Assembly (NCBI GenBank): GCA_034666665.1
Contig: JAXDLK010000131.1
Coordinates: 1 to 14,201 of the forward strand
DNA length: 14,201 nt
Origin: JAXDLK01 sp034666665
GTDB taxonomy: Bacteria; Desulfobacterota; Binatia; JACPRU01
Direction: 5' to 3'
A program made the position numbers and the translations under genes. Below, in pieces: positions 5,556 through 12,865 of the stretch (its first letter is position 1; every line of letters begins with the position of its first letter). The notes beneath the pieces were generated by a model that had not been told where the DNA came from, made no database searches, and saw only the letters and a list, made by a program, of their open reading frames with translations.

Positions 5556-8500
5556 ATGATCCACGTCCATCGATCGAACCGCATGGAGGCTCTGGCTGGG
5601 CGCCTTGCGGAGATCCTCGCCGTGTCTGCGGCCGGGCCGCTCGAAGCGGAAACCATCGTCGTGCAGGGATTCGGGATGGAGCGCTGGATCGCGCAGGGGC
5701 TCGCGCGCCGGCTCGGTGTGTGGGCGAACCCCGATTTTCCGTTTCCGCGAAAGCTCCTGCAGCAGGCGTTCGCCGCGGTCCTCGGCGTCGATCCGGCGGA
5801 GGCGAGCGCATTCGAGCCGGAGTCGATGATCTGGTCGATCGCCGACCTCCTGGCGGTTCACCTCGAGCGACCGGAGCTCGCACCCGTCCGGAGCTACCTC
5901 GCCGGCGACGGGCGCATCATCCGGCGCGTGCAGCTCGCGCAGCGGATCGCCACCACGTTCGACCAGTACGCGGTGTACCGGCCGGCAATGGTGCTCCGCT
6001 GGGAAGCAGGCGAGGGCGCGCACTGGCAGGCGCTCCTCTGGCGAGCGCTCGTCGAACGCCACGGCTCCGCTCACGTCGCCGCGCGCGCTCGCGAGTTCGT
6101 CGCCGCGATCGGCCGCGGCAAAGGAGCGGTTCCGGGCATCTCGCCGCGCCTTCACGTGTTCGGCGTCTCGACCTTGCCGCCGCTCTACCTCGAGGTGCTC
6201 GGGGCGCTCGCCTCGCGAATCGAGATCCACCTCTTCCTGCTGAGCCCCTCCGCCGGGTTCTGGGCGCACGTGCGCTCGCAGCGGGAGATCATCCGCGAGT
6301 GTCTCCACCGGAGCGACGGCGCGCAGGCGGAGATCGAGGAGCGCCTGCATCTCGAGGAAGGAAATCCGCTGCTCGCCTCGCTCGGACGCCTCGGCCGGGA
6401 TTTTCAACAGATCCTCGAGGGAACGATCGATTACCTCGACGACGAGCGCGATCTCGACGAGCCGCCGCCGAGGGCGTCGATGCTGGCGACGGTTCAGGCG
6501 GACGTCCTCGAGCTGCATCACCGCCGGGCCGGGAGCGACGACGCGCCGCCGCTCGCGATCGCGTCGACCGATCGATCGATCGCCGTCCATTCGTGCCACG
6601 GACCGATGCGCGAGGTGGAGGTCCTCCACGACCAGCTGCTCGATCTGTTCGAGACCGACCCGGCCCTCGAGGCGCGGGACGTCGTGGTGATGAGCCCGGC
6701 GATCGAGACCTATGCGCCGTACGTCGACGCCGTCTTCGGCCGCGGGCACGCCCCCGATGCGGCTCGCCCCCGGATCCCCTACCGGATCGCCGATCGCGGG
6801 CCACGCGCGACCGCCGAGGCGGTGGACGCCTTCGACAAGGTGCTCGAGGCGCTGCGCGGCCGCATGACCGCGCCCGAGGTGCTGGACCTTCTCGCGCTCG
6901 ACCCGGTCCGCGCCCGCTTCGGAATCGAGGCGGAGGACCTCGATCGCTGCCGCCGCTGGGTGCGGGAATCCAACGTCCGCTGGGCGGCGGACGCGGAGCA
7001 TCGGAGCGAGTTCGCCCAGCCGGCGTTCCGCGAGAACACCTGGCGCTTCGGCTTCGATCGACTGCTCCTCGGCTACGCGATGCCCGGCCGCGAGCGGGCG
7101 CTCTACCAGGGCGTGCTGCCGTACGACGACGTCGAGGGCGGCGAGGCCGACCTTCTCGGGCGGCTCGTGGACTTCTGCGAGACGCTCTTCCGGTTCCGGG
7201 CAATGGCGCGCGAGGCGCGGCCGCTCGTCGAATGGCGCGATCTCCTCTCGTCGCTGCTCGAGCAGACGGTGGCCGTCACTCCCGCGAACGCGCATCAGCA
7301 CCGCGAGATCCGCTCGGCGCTCGCCGACGTCGCCGCACGGGCCGAACGCGCCGGCTTCGCCGAGCCGGTGGATCTGGAGACCGTCCAGTCGCGCGTCGAC
7401 CTCGATCTCGGCGCGCGCACCTCGACGTACGGGTTCCTCGGCGGCGGCGTCACGTTCTGTGCGCTCGTGCCCATGCGGTCGATCCCGTTCCGGGTCGTCT
7501 GCCTGCTCGGCATGAGCGACGGCGCCTATCCACGCTCGCGGCGGCCGCTCGGGTTCGACCTGATCGCCGAGCGGCCGCGTGCCGGCGACCGCTCGCAGCG
7601 GGACGACGATCGCTACCTCTTCCTCGAGGCACTGCTCTCCGCGCGCGAGCGGCTGCTGGTGACGTACGTCGGCCAGGGCATCCAGGACCCGCGCGAGATC
7701 CCTCCGTCCGTGGTCGTGAGCGAGCTCCTCGACGTGCTCGACGAGTCGTTCACCGCCGTGGATCACGAGCGCGTGCGCGATCGCGTGGTCGTCCGCCATC
7801 CGCTGCAGCCGTTCAGCCCGCGCTACTTCGGCGCCGATCCGGATGCGCGCCTGTTCAGCTACTCGGCGGCGTATCTCGGCGGAGCGGAGGCCGTCGGCCG
7901 GGAGCGGAAACCGGTTCCGCCATTCCTCGCCCGTCCCCTGCCACCGGACCCCGAGCCACCACGCGAGATCGCGATCGACGACCTCACGCGGTTCTTCCGG
8001 AACCCGTCGAAGGCGTTCCTCGAGCGGCGGCTCGCGCTCCGCCTCGGCGGCGATCTCGACGTGCTCGAGGACCGCGAGCCGCTCGAGCTCGATGCTCTGG
8101 CCCGCTGGAAGGTCGGCGACGACCTCTTGAAGCGCTTCCTCGCCGGCGACGACCTCGAGCACGCGTTCGCTCCCGTCCGCGCGTCCGGCGCGATCCCTTC
8201 CGGCACCGTCGGCGAGTGCCTGTACCAGGATCTCCGCGGCGAGGTGGAAGACATCGGCCGCGAAGCGCGGCGGCTCCGAGAAGATGCCGCGCCGCGGCCG
8301 GTGCCGATCGACGTCACGATCGCCGGCGTCCGCGTCACCGGCGCGCTCGCGGAAGTGTGGCCTCGGGGACAGATCCGCTGCCAGTACTCGCGGCTCGGCA
8401 GAGCCTCGGAGATCGACCTCTGGATCCGTCACCTGCTGCTCTGCGTGAGCTCGCCCGACGAATGCCAGGCGAGGACGTTCGCCGCCGGTCGAGTGGAGAA

Positions 8501-8876
8501 AGGCAGCGGCCTCCTCGTCGTCCGCTTCGAACGAGTCGCCGAGCCACGGGAGATCCTCGAGGAGCTCGTGCGCTCGTACCTCCGCGGTCTGTCGATGCCG
8601 ATTCCGTTCTTTCCGCAGACGGCGCGAGCGTATTGCTCGTCGCTCGTGAAGGGCGAGCAGGTGGCGCTCGCCGAAGCGCGCCGGGTGTTCGAGCCCGGGG
8701 ACTACAACCCCGCCGCCGAAGGCGACGACCCGTACGTGGCGCGCTTGTACGAAGGACGGGATCCGCTGGATCCGGATTTCCGTATGTTCGATCGCGAGAG
8801 CGCTGAGCCGCTCTCGTTCGACCGCGTCGCGCGCGTGGTGCTGAGCCCGTTGCTCGCTGCCCGGACGACCGAATGA
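5556..8876 (+). CDS. recC: RecBCD subunit RecC
   Basis: RecC is the non-catalytic scaffold of RecBCD: it splits the DNA duplex, channels the strands and scans for Chi. The 1106 residues (E. coli 1122) align along the whole family from MIHVHRSNRMEAL. Signatures include HVFGVSTLPPLYLEVLGALA, GNPLLASLGRLGRDFQQIL, VHSCHGPMREVEVLHDQLLD, NTWRFGFDRLLLGYAMPG, CALVPMRSIPFRVVCLLGMS, GFDLIAERPRAGDRSQRDDD and EGDDPYVARLYEGRDPLD. The N-terminal match fixes the start at 5556; weak purine runs (AAGGG 5538-5542, GAAGGG 5546-5551) may serve as ribosome-binding site. Positions equivalent to E. coli Chi-reading residues are partly changed (F39, R43, F63, Q69, T133, T134, with Q37 and D136 kept). The stop overlaps recB as ATGA. 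Unlike RecB and RecD, no repeat-derived insert is apparent in this protein. Confidence 0.97.
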   Translation: MIHVHRSNRMEALAGRLAEILAVSAAGPLEAETIVVQGFGMERWIAQGLARRLGVWANPDFPFPRKLLQQAFAAVLGVDPAEASAFEPESMIWSIADLLAVHLERPELAPVRSYLAGDGRIIRRVQLAQRIATTFDQYAVYRPAMVLRWEAGEGAHWQALLWRALVERHGSAHVAARAREFVAAIGRGKGAVPGISPRLHVFGVSTLPPLYLEVLGALASRIEIHLFLLSPSAGFWAHVRSQREIIRECLHRSDGAQAEIEERLHLEEGNPLLASLGRLGRDFQQILEGTIDYLDDERDLDEPPPRASMLATVQADVLELHHRRAGSDDAPPLAIASTDRSIAVHSCHGPMREVEVLHDQLLDLFETDPALEARDVVVMSPAIETYAPYVDAVFGRGHAPDAARPRIPYRIADRGPRATAEAVDAFDKVLEALRGRMTAPEVLDLLALDPVRARFGIEAEDLDRCRRWVRESNVRWAADAEHRSEFAQPAFRENTWRFGFDRLLLGYAMPGRERALYQGVLPYDDVEGGEADLLGRLVDFCETLFRFRAMAREARPLVEWRDLLSSLLEQTVAVTPANAHQHREIRSALADVAARAERAGFAEPVDLETVQSRVDLDLGARTSTYGFLGGGVTFCALVPMRSIPFRVVCLLGMSDGAYPRSRRPLGFDLIAERPRAGDRSQRDDDRYLFLEALLSARERLLVTYVGQGIQDPREIPPSVVVSELLDVLDESFTAVDHERVRDRVVVRHPLQPFSPRYFGADPDARLFSYSAAYLGGAEAVGRERKPVPPFLARPLPPDPEPPREIAIDDLTRFFRNPSKAFLERRLALRLGGDLDVLEDREPLELDALARWKVGDDLLKRFLAGDDLEHAFAPVRASGAIPSGTVGECLYQDLRGEVEDIGREARRLREDAAPRPVPIDVTIAGVRVTGALAEVWPRGQIRCQYSRLGRASEIDLWIRHLLLCVSSPDECQARTFAAGRVEKGSGLLVVRFERVAEPREILEELVRSYLRGLSMPIPFFPQTARAYCSSLVKGEQVALAEARRVFEPGDYNPAAEGDDPYVARLYEGRDPLDPDFRMFDRESAEPLSFDRVARVVLSPLLAARTTE

Positions 8877-11800
8877 AGCGCCTCGACCCGCTGCTCCTCG
8901 GTCTCGAGGGCACCACGCTCGTCGAGGCGAGTGCCGGAACCGGCAAGACGTACACGATCGCGACGCTCTATCTGCGGCTCATCCTCGAGAAGGGCCGCGA
9001 GGTCGGTCAGGTGCTCGTCGTCACCTACACGAACGCCGCCGCTGCCGAGCTGCGCGACCGCTTGCGAGCCCGGCTCCGCCAGGCGCTGATCGCCTTCCGT
9101 ACCGGCGATGCCGGCGGCGACGAGACGCTGCGCGCGCTGGTCGAGACGCGACGCGCCTCGAAGGCACAGGACGTCCGCGTCCTCGATCAGGCGCTCCGGA
9201 GCTTCGACGAGGCGGCGATCTTCACCATCCACGGCTTTTGCCAGCGGATGCTGCAGAACCACGCGTTCGAGAGCGGCGCGTCCTTCGATGCCGAGCTCCT
9301 GATCGACGAGGAGATCCTCCGCGCCGAGGTGGTGCGCGATTTCTGGGCCCGCGAGGTCCTGAGCTCTCCCGAGATCGTCGTTCGCTACCTCGCCGGCAAG
9401 ATGAGCATCGAGCACGGCATGCAGCTGGCGAAGCAGGCCGTCGAGAGCCCGAACATGCCCGTGGTGCCGGACGTCGAGAGTGTCGATCTCGGTGAGCCGG
9501 AACGGCGCTTCCACGAAGCACACCGATCGGCAGCGGCGATCTGGAAGCAGCACCGGGAGGCGATCGTGGCGGTCCTCCAGGCACCCGGCCTGAGCCAGAG
9601 CAAGTATGCGAAGGCCTCGGTGGCGGCCTGGGCGCTCAGGATGGAAGACGAGCTCGATCGACTACGCCCCGGGCTTCGCTCTCGCTTCGACAAGTTCGTG
9701 AAGTTCACCACGAAGTGCGTCGCCGAAGCCCCGAACAAAGGTCACGAGCGTCCGCGTCACGCCTTCTTCGAAGCCTGTGACGGGCTCCTGGCGGCGGACG
9801 ACACCCTCGCCGAAGCGCTCCAGCGCCGGCACCTCGCACTCCAGCGCGATCTCGTCGTCTATGCGCGAACGGAGTTCCGCCGCCGCAAGGACGAGGCGAG
9901 CCGCCAGTCGTTCCAGGATCTCCTCCAACAACTGGCCGCCGCGCTCGCCGACGACGCGGACCCGCCTCCCGTGCCGGGAAACGCCGCACGGTCCGTCGCT
10001 ACCGATTCCCCTCTCCCTCCCAGGGAGAGGGTGGCGCGTAAGCGCCGGGAGAGGGTTCCGACGAGTGCGGGTCTCGCCGACACCATCCGCCAGCGCTACC
10101 CCGCGGCCCTCATCGACGAGTTCCAGGACACCGACGAGACCCAGTATCGCGGGATCTTCCAGCGGATCTATGTCGGCCAGGACGGGGCCGCGCTCTTCCT
10201 CGTCGGCGACCCCAAGCAGGCGATCTACTCGTTCCGCGGCGCCGACGTCTTCACCTACATGTCGGCGCGCGAGGACGCGAAGGACCGCCAGCGGACGCTC
10301 GGCACGAACTACCGGTCGGATCCGGCGCTGATCCAGGCGGTGAATGCGCTCTTCCGGCGGCCGGAGCAGCCGTTCCTCTTCGAGGGCATTCCCTTCGTCG
10401 AGGTCGAGCCGGCGCCGGGCGCCGCCGGCGGGATCGGCGGGATCGCCGGCGCCGCGAACGCCCTCGAGATCCTCATGGTGCCCGGCGACAGGATCACCGC
10501 CGACTGGTGCAAGCGCGAGCTGCCGCGCCGGATCGCGGCCGAGGTCTCCGCGTTTCTCCAGTCCGGCGCGACGATCCGCGGGAAACCGGTGACGCCCGGA
10601 GACGTCGCGGTGCTCTGCCGCACGAACGCGCAGGCGCACGAGACGCAGCGGCGCCTCCGCGAGCTCGGCGTGCCGAACGTGCTCCAGGGCGACTCGAGCG
10701 TGTTCGACGCGGTCGAGGCCGAGGAGCTCGAGCGCGTGCTCTGGGCGATGGCGGATCCCGGAGATGCGGCCGCGCTCCGCGCCGCGCTCGCCACCACGGT
10801 GGTCGGCGCCGACGCCGAGACGCTGCTCCGCCTGCAGGCGGACGAGCGCGAGTGGGAAGAGCGCGCGACGTTCTTCGCCGCACTCGGCGAGACGTGGGCG
10901 AGCCGCGGCTTCGTCCCCGCGTTTCGCCGCCTGCTCGAAGGCACCGATGCGGAGCGGCGGCTGCTCGAGCTCGCGGACGGCGAGCGGCGCCTGACGAACG
11001 TGATGCACGTGGGCGAGCTGCTGCAGAACGCCGCTGCCGCCGGTCACCGCGGGCCTCTGGTCCTCGCCGAGTGGCTGCGGCGGATGCGGCTCGATCCCAC
11101 GCGGCGCGGCGAGTACGCCGCCGACGCGGCGCAGATCCGTCTCGAGAGCGACGAGGACACCGTCCGGCTGACGACGATCCATCAGGCGAAGGGGCTCGAG
11201 TACCCCATCGTCTATTGCCCGTTCCTCTGGGGAAAGGCCCGTGCCTCGAGGCCCGGCGAGCCCGTCCGCTTCCACGACGAGGACGGTACCGTGAAGCTCG
11301 ACCTCGGCTCTCCCGATCGGCAGGAGCGCGCCGGGCGCGCCCGCGAGGAGAACCTCGCCGAGGACCTCCGCCTGCTGTACGTCGCGCTCACTCGCGCGCG
11401 GCACCGGACGACGCTCGTCTGGGGATCCTTCCGCGAGGCGGAATGGTCCGCGCTCGGATACCTGCTCCACCGGCCCGCGCGGCTGCCCGCGGGAACCCCC
11501 GTCGACGACGTTCTCGCCGGCGTCCGCGAAGTCGTGGCGAGCGCAGCGCGAGTGCGAGAGGAGGTGGATGCGCTCGCCGACGGCTCGGGCGGGGCGATCT
11601 CCGCGCGCGACCTCGCGAGCGGGCCGGGGCGGCCGTACGACGTACGCCCCCGGGCGGATGCTGCGCTCCGCGCGCGCCAGGCTCGCCGCCGCCTCGATCT
11701 GCGCTTCCGCACCTCGAGCTTCAGCGGCCTGGTCTCGGGCCGACGTCTGCCGGCGGCGCTCGGCGAGCCCGCCGAGGACGGCCTCGATCACGATCAGGCG

Positions 11801-12865
11801 GCGAGCGTGGACGACGAGACGCTCGCTGCCACCACCACCGCGCCTCCCGGGCGCGTCGTCCTCCACGATTTTCCCGGCGGACCGCGTGCCGGCAACGTGA
11901 TCCACGCGATCCTCGAGCGCGTGGACTTCACCGCGGACGGAGCCGCGCTCGACGGCGCGATCGATCCGGCCCTCCGCGAGCACGGCTTCGATCCGAAATG
12001 GCGCGATCCGTTGCGGCAGGCGGTCTCGGCCGTCCTCGCCGCTCCGCTCCCCGATTGCGGTGCCGCCGAGCCGTTTCCGATCGGCGACCACGCCAGCGCT
12101 TCGCTCCGTACTGATGATGCCGCCGAGCCGTTTCCGATCCGTGACCACGCCGGCGCTTCGCTCCGTACTGGTGATGCCGCCGAGCCTTTTCCGACCCGTG
12201 AGCAGTCCGATGCACCGCCCGACGGTGGCGGTGCGGCCTCGACTTTCCCGATCCGAGAGCACATCGACGTTGCGCTCCGCGCTGGCGGTGCCGTCGGGCC
12301 TTTCCCGATCCAGCAGCAATCCGTCGTGGCCGTCCGGGGCGCCCTCCGCTTACGCGACGTGACTCGTGAGCGACGCCGTCCGGAGATGGAGTTCGTCTTC
12401 CCCGTCGTCGATCAGTTGACGCCTCGACGACTGGCGGCCGCCTTCGAACGCCACGGCGCTCCCGCGGCGCTCCCCGAGTACGGCTCGCGTCTCGCGCGTC
12501 TCGGATTCGAGCCCCTCGCCGGGTTCTTGCGCGGGTTCGTCGATCTCGTCTTCGAGCACGGCGGCCGGTGGTACGTGCTCGATTGGAAATCGAACTTCCT
12601 CGGACCCGCACCCGACGACTACCGGCGCGAGCGGCTCGTGCACTCGATGGCCCACCACCACTACTTCCTGCAGTACCATCTCTACGTCGTGGCGCTGCAC
12701 CGTCACCTCGTGTCGCGGCTTCCCGGTTACGCCTACGAGAGCCACTTCGGCGGCGTCTTCTACGTGTTCGTTCGCGGCGCCGGTTCGGGCGGCGGCGTCT
12801 TTCACGATCGCCCGCCACGGGCGCTGGTCGAGGACCTCTCGGCCTGCATGGGCGGTCAGGCGTGA
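8873..12865 (+). CDS. recB: RecBCD subunit RecB (helicase-nuclease), enlarged by two repeat insertions
   Basis: RecB is the 3'-5' SF1A helicase and the single nuclease of RecBCD. The helicase motifs are intact: Walker A EASAGTGKT at 18-26, TIHGFC at 118-123, DEFQDTD at 415-421, GDPKQAIYSFRGAD at 445-458, TTIHQAKGLEYP at 767-778 and LLYVALTRAR at 834-843. The nuclease domain keeps H1011 (NVIHAILERVDF), D1224 (FVDLVF), D1237 and K1239 (LDWKSN), with the two Asp 13 apart as in E. coli. At 1330 residues it is about 150 longer than E. coli RecB. Two insertions explain most of this: about 35 residues (roughly 362-399) containing a genomic palindrome, just before motif II, and five 19-residue repeats (1064-1158) between H1011 and D1224. 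Both keep the frame, so the enzyme is probably functional. The ATG start overlaps the recC stop and the end overlaps recD. Confidence 0.97.
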   Translation: MKRLDPLLLGLEGTTLVEASAGTGKTYTIATLYLRLILEKGREVGQVLVVTYTNAAAAELRDRLRARLRQALIAFRTGDAGGDETLRALVETRRASKAQDVRVLDQALRSFDEAAIFTIHGFCQRMLQNHAFESGASFDAELLIDEEILRAEVVRDFWAREVLSSPEIVVRYLAGKMSIEHGMQLAKQAVESPNMPVVPDVESVDLGEPERRFHEAHRSAAAIWKQHREAIVAVLQAPGLSQSKYAKASVAAWALRMEDELDRLRPGLRSRFDKFVKFTTKCVAEAPNKGHERPRHAFFEACDGLLAADDTLAEALQRRHLALQRDLVVYARTEFRRRKDEASRQSFQDLLQQLAAALADDADPPPVPGNAARSVATDSPLPPRERVARKRRERVPTSAGLADTIRQRYPAALIDEFQDTDETQYRGIFQRIYVGQDGAALFLVGDPKQAIYSFRGADVFTYMSAREDAKDRQRTLGTNYRSDPALIQAVNALFRRPEQPFLFEGIPFVEVEPAPGAAGGIGGIAGAANALEILMVPGDRITADWCKRELPRRIAAEVSAFLQSGATIRGKPVTPGDVAVLCRTNAQAHETQRRLRELGVPNVLQGDSSVFDAVEAEELERVLWAMADPGDAAALRAALATTVVGADAETLLRLQADEREWEERATFFAALGETWASRGFVPAFRRLLEGTDAERRLLELADGERRLTNVMHVGELLQNAAAAGHRGPLVLAEWLRRMRLDPTRRGEYAADAAQIRLESDEDTVRLTTIHQAKGLEYPIVYCPFLWGKARASRPGEPVRFHDEDGTVKLDLGSPDRQERAGRAREENLAEDLRLLYVALTRARHRTTLVWGSFREAEWSALGYLLHRPARLPAGTPVDDVLAGVREVVASAARVREEVDALADGSGGAISARDLASGPGRPYDVRPRADAALRARQARRRLDLRFRTSSFSGLVSGRRLPAALGEPAEDGLDHDQAASVDDETLAATTTAPPGRVVLHDFPGGPRAGNVIHAILERVDFTADGAALDGAIDPALREHGFDPKWRDPLRQAVSAVLAAPLPDCGAAEPFPIGDHASASLRTDDAAEPFPIRDHAGASLRTGDAAEPFPTREQSDAPPDGGGAASTFPIREHIDVALRAGGAVGPFPIQQQSVVAVRGALRLRDVTRERRRPEMEFVFPVVDQLTPRRLAAAFERHGAPAALPEYGSRLARLGFEPLAGFLRGFVDLVFEHGGRWYVLDWKSNFLGPAPDDYRRERLVHSMAHHHYFLQYHLYVVALHRHLVSRLPGYAYESHFGGVFYVFVRGAGSGGGVFHDRPPRALVEDLSACMGGQA
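10009..10055. repeat. Three-arm palindromic element inside recB
   Basis: Arm 1 CCCTCTCCCT (10009-10018), loop CCC, arm 2 AGGGAGAGGG (10022-10031), small hairpin GGCGC-GTAA-GCGCC (10033-10046), third arm GGGAGAGGG (10047-10055). From arm 2 to the third arm it is base-for-base the same as the intergenic copy at 2563-2596. In the recB frame it encodes PLPPRERVARKRRERV, a basic run (about residues 380-395) without a counterpart in E. coli RecB. Confidence 0.93.
12061..12345. repeat. Five 57-bp tandem repeats within the recB nuclease region
   Basis: Unit starts at 12061, 12118, 12175, 12232 and 12289 are exactly 57 bp apart. Units 1 and 2 differ at only about four positions; units 3-5 are more diverged. 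In frame they give 19-residue units of the form AAEPFPIRDHAGASLRTGD, with the FPI core (FPT in unit 3) kept in all five. In E. coli RecB the equivalent stretch between the APL and EMEF motifs is a short linker of about 17 residues. Confidence 0.93.

Noticed and set aside
5316..8432. Very long minus-strand open frame antisense to recC (also 9662-12319 antisense to recB)
   Set aside because: GC-rich codon use leaves antisense frames open; the sequences are low-complexity, rich in R, E, A and H, and match no family, while the plus strand encodes clear RecC and RecB.
9960..10072. Frameshift or pseudogene in recB because of the odd low-similarity segment
   Set aside because: The frame is the same on both sides, all helicase and nuclease motifs are intact, and the segment matches a genomic repeat, so it is an in-frame insertion.
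12061..12345. Coding repeats in recB derived from the same palindromic element
   Set aside because: The 57-bp unit lacks the CCCTCTCCCT / AGGGAGAGGG arms; only a short GATCGG-like similarity to the 36-bp unit (on one strand) is visible, too little to claim common origin.
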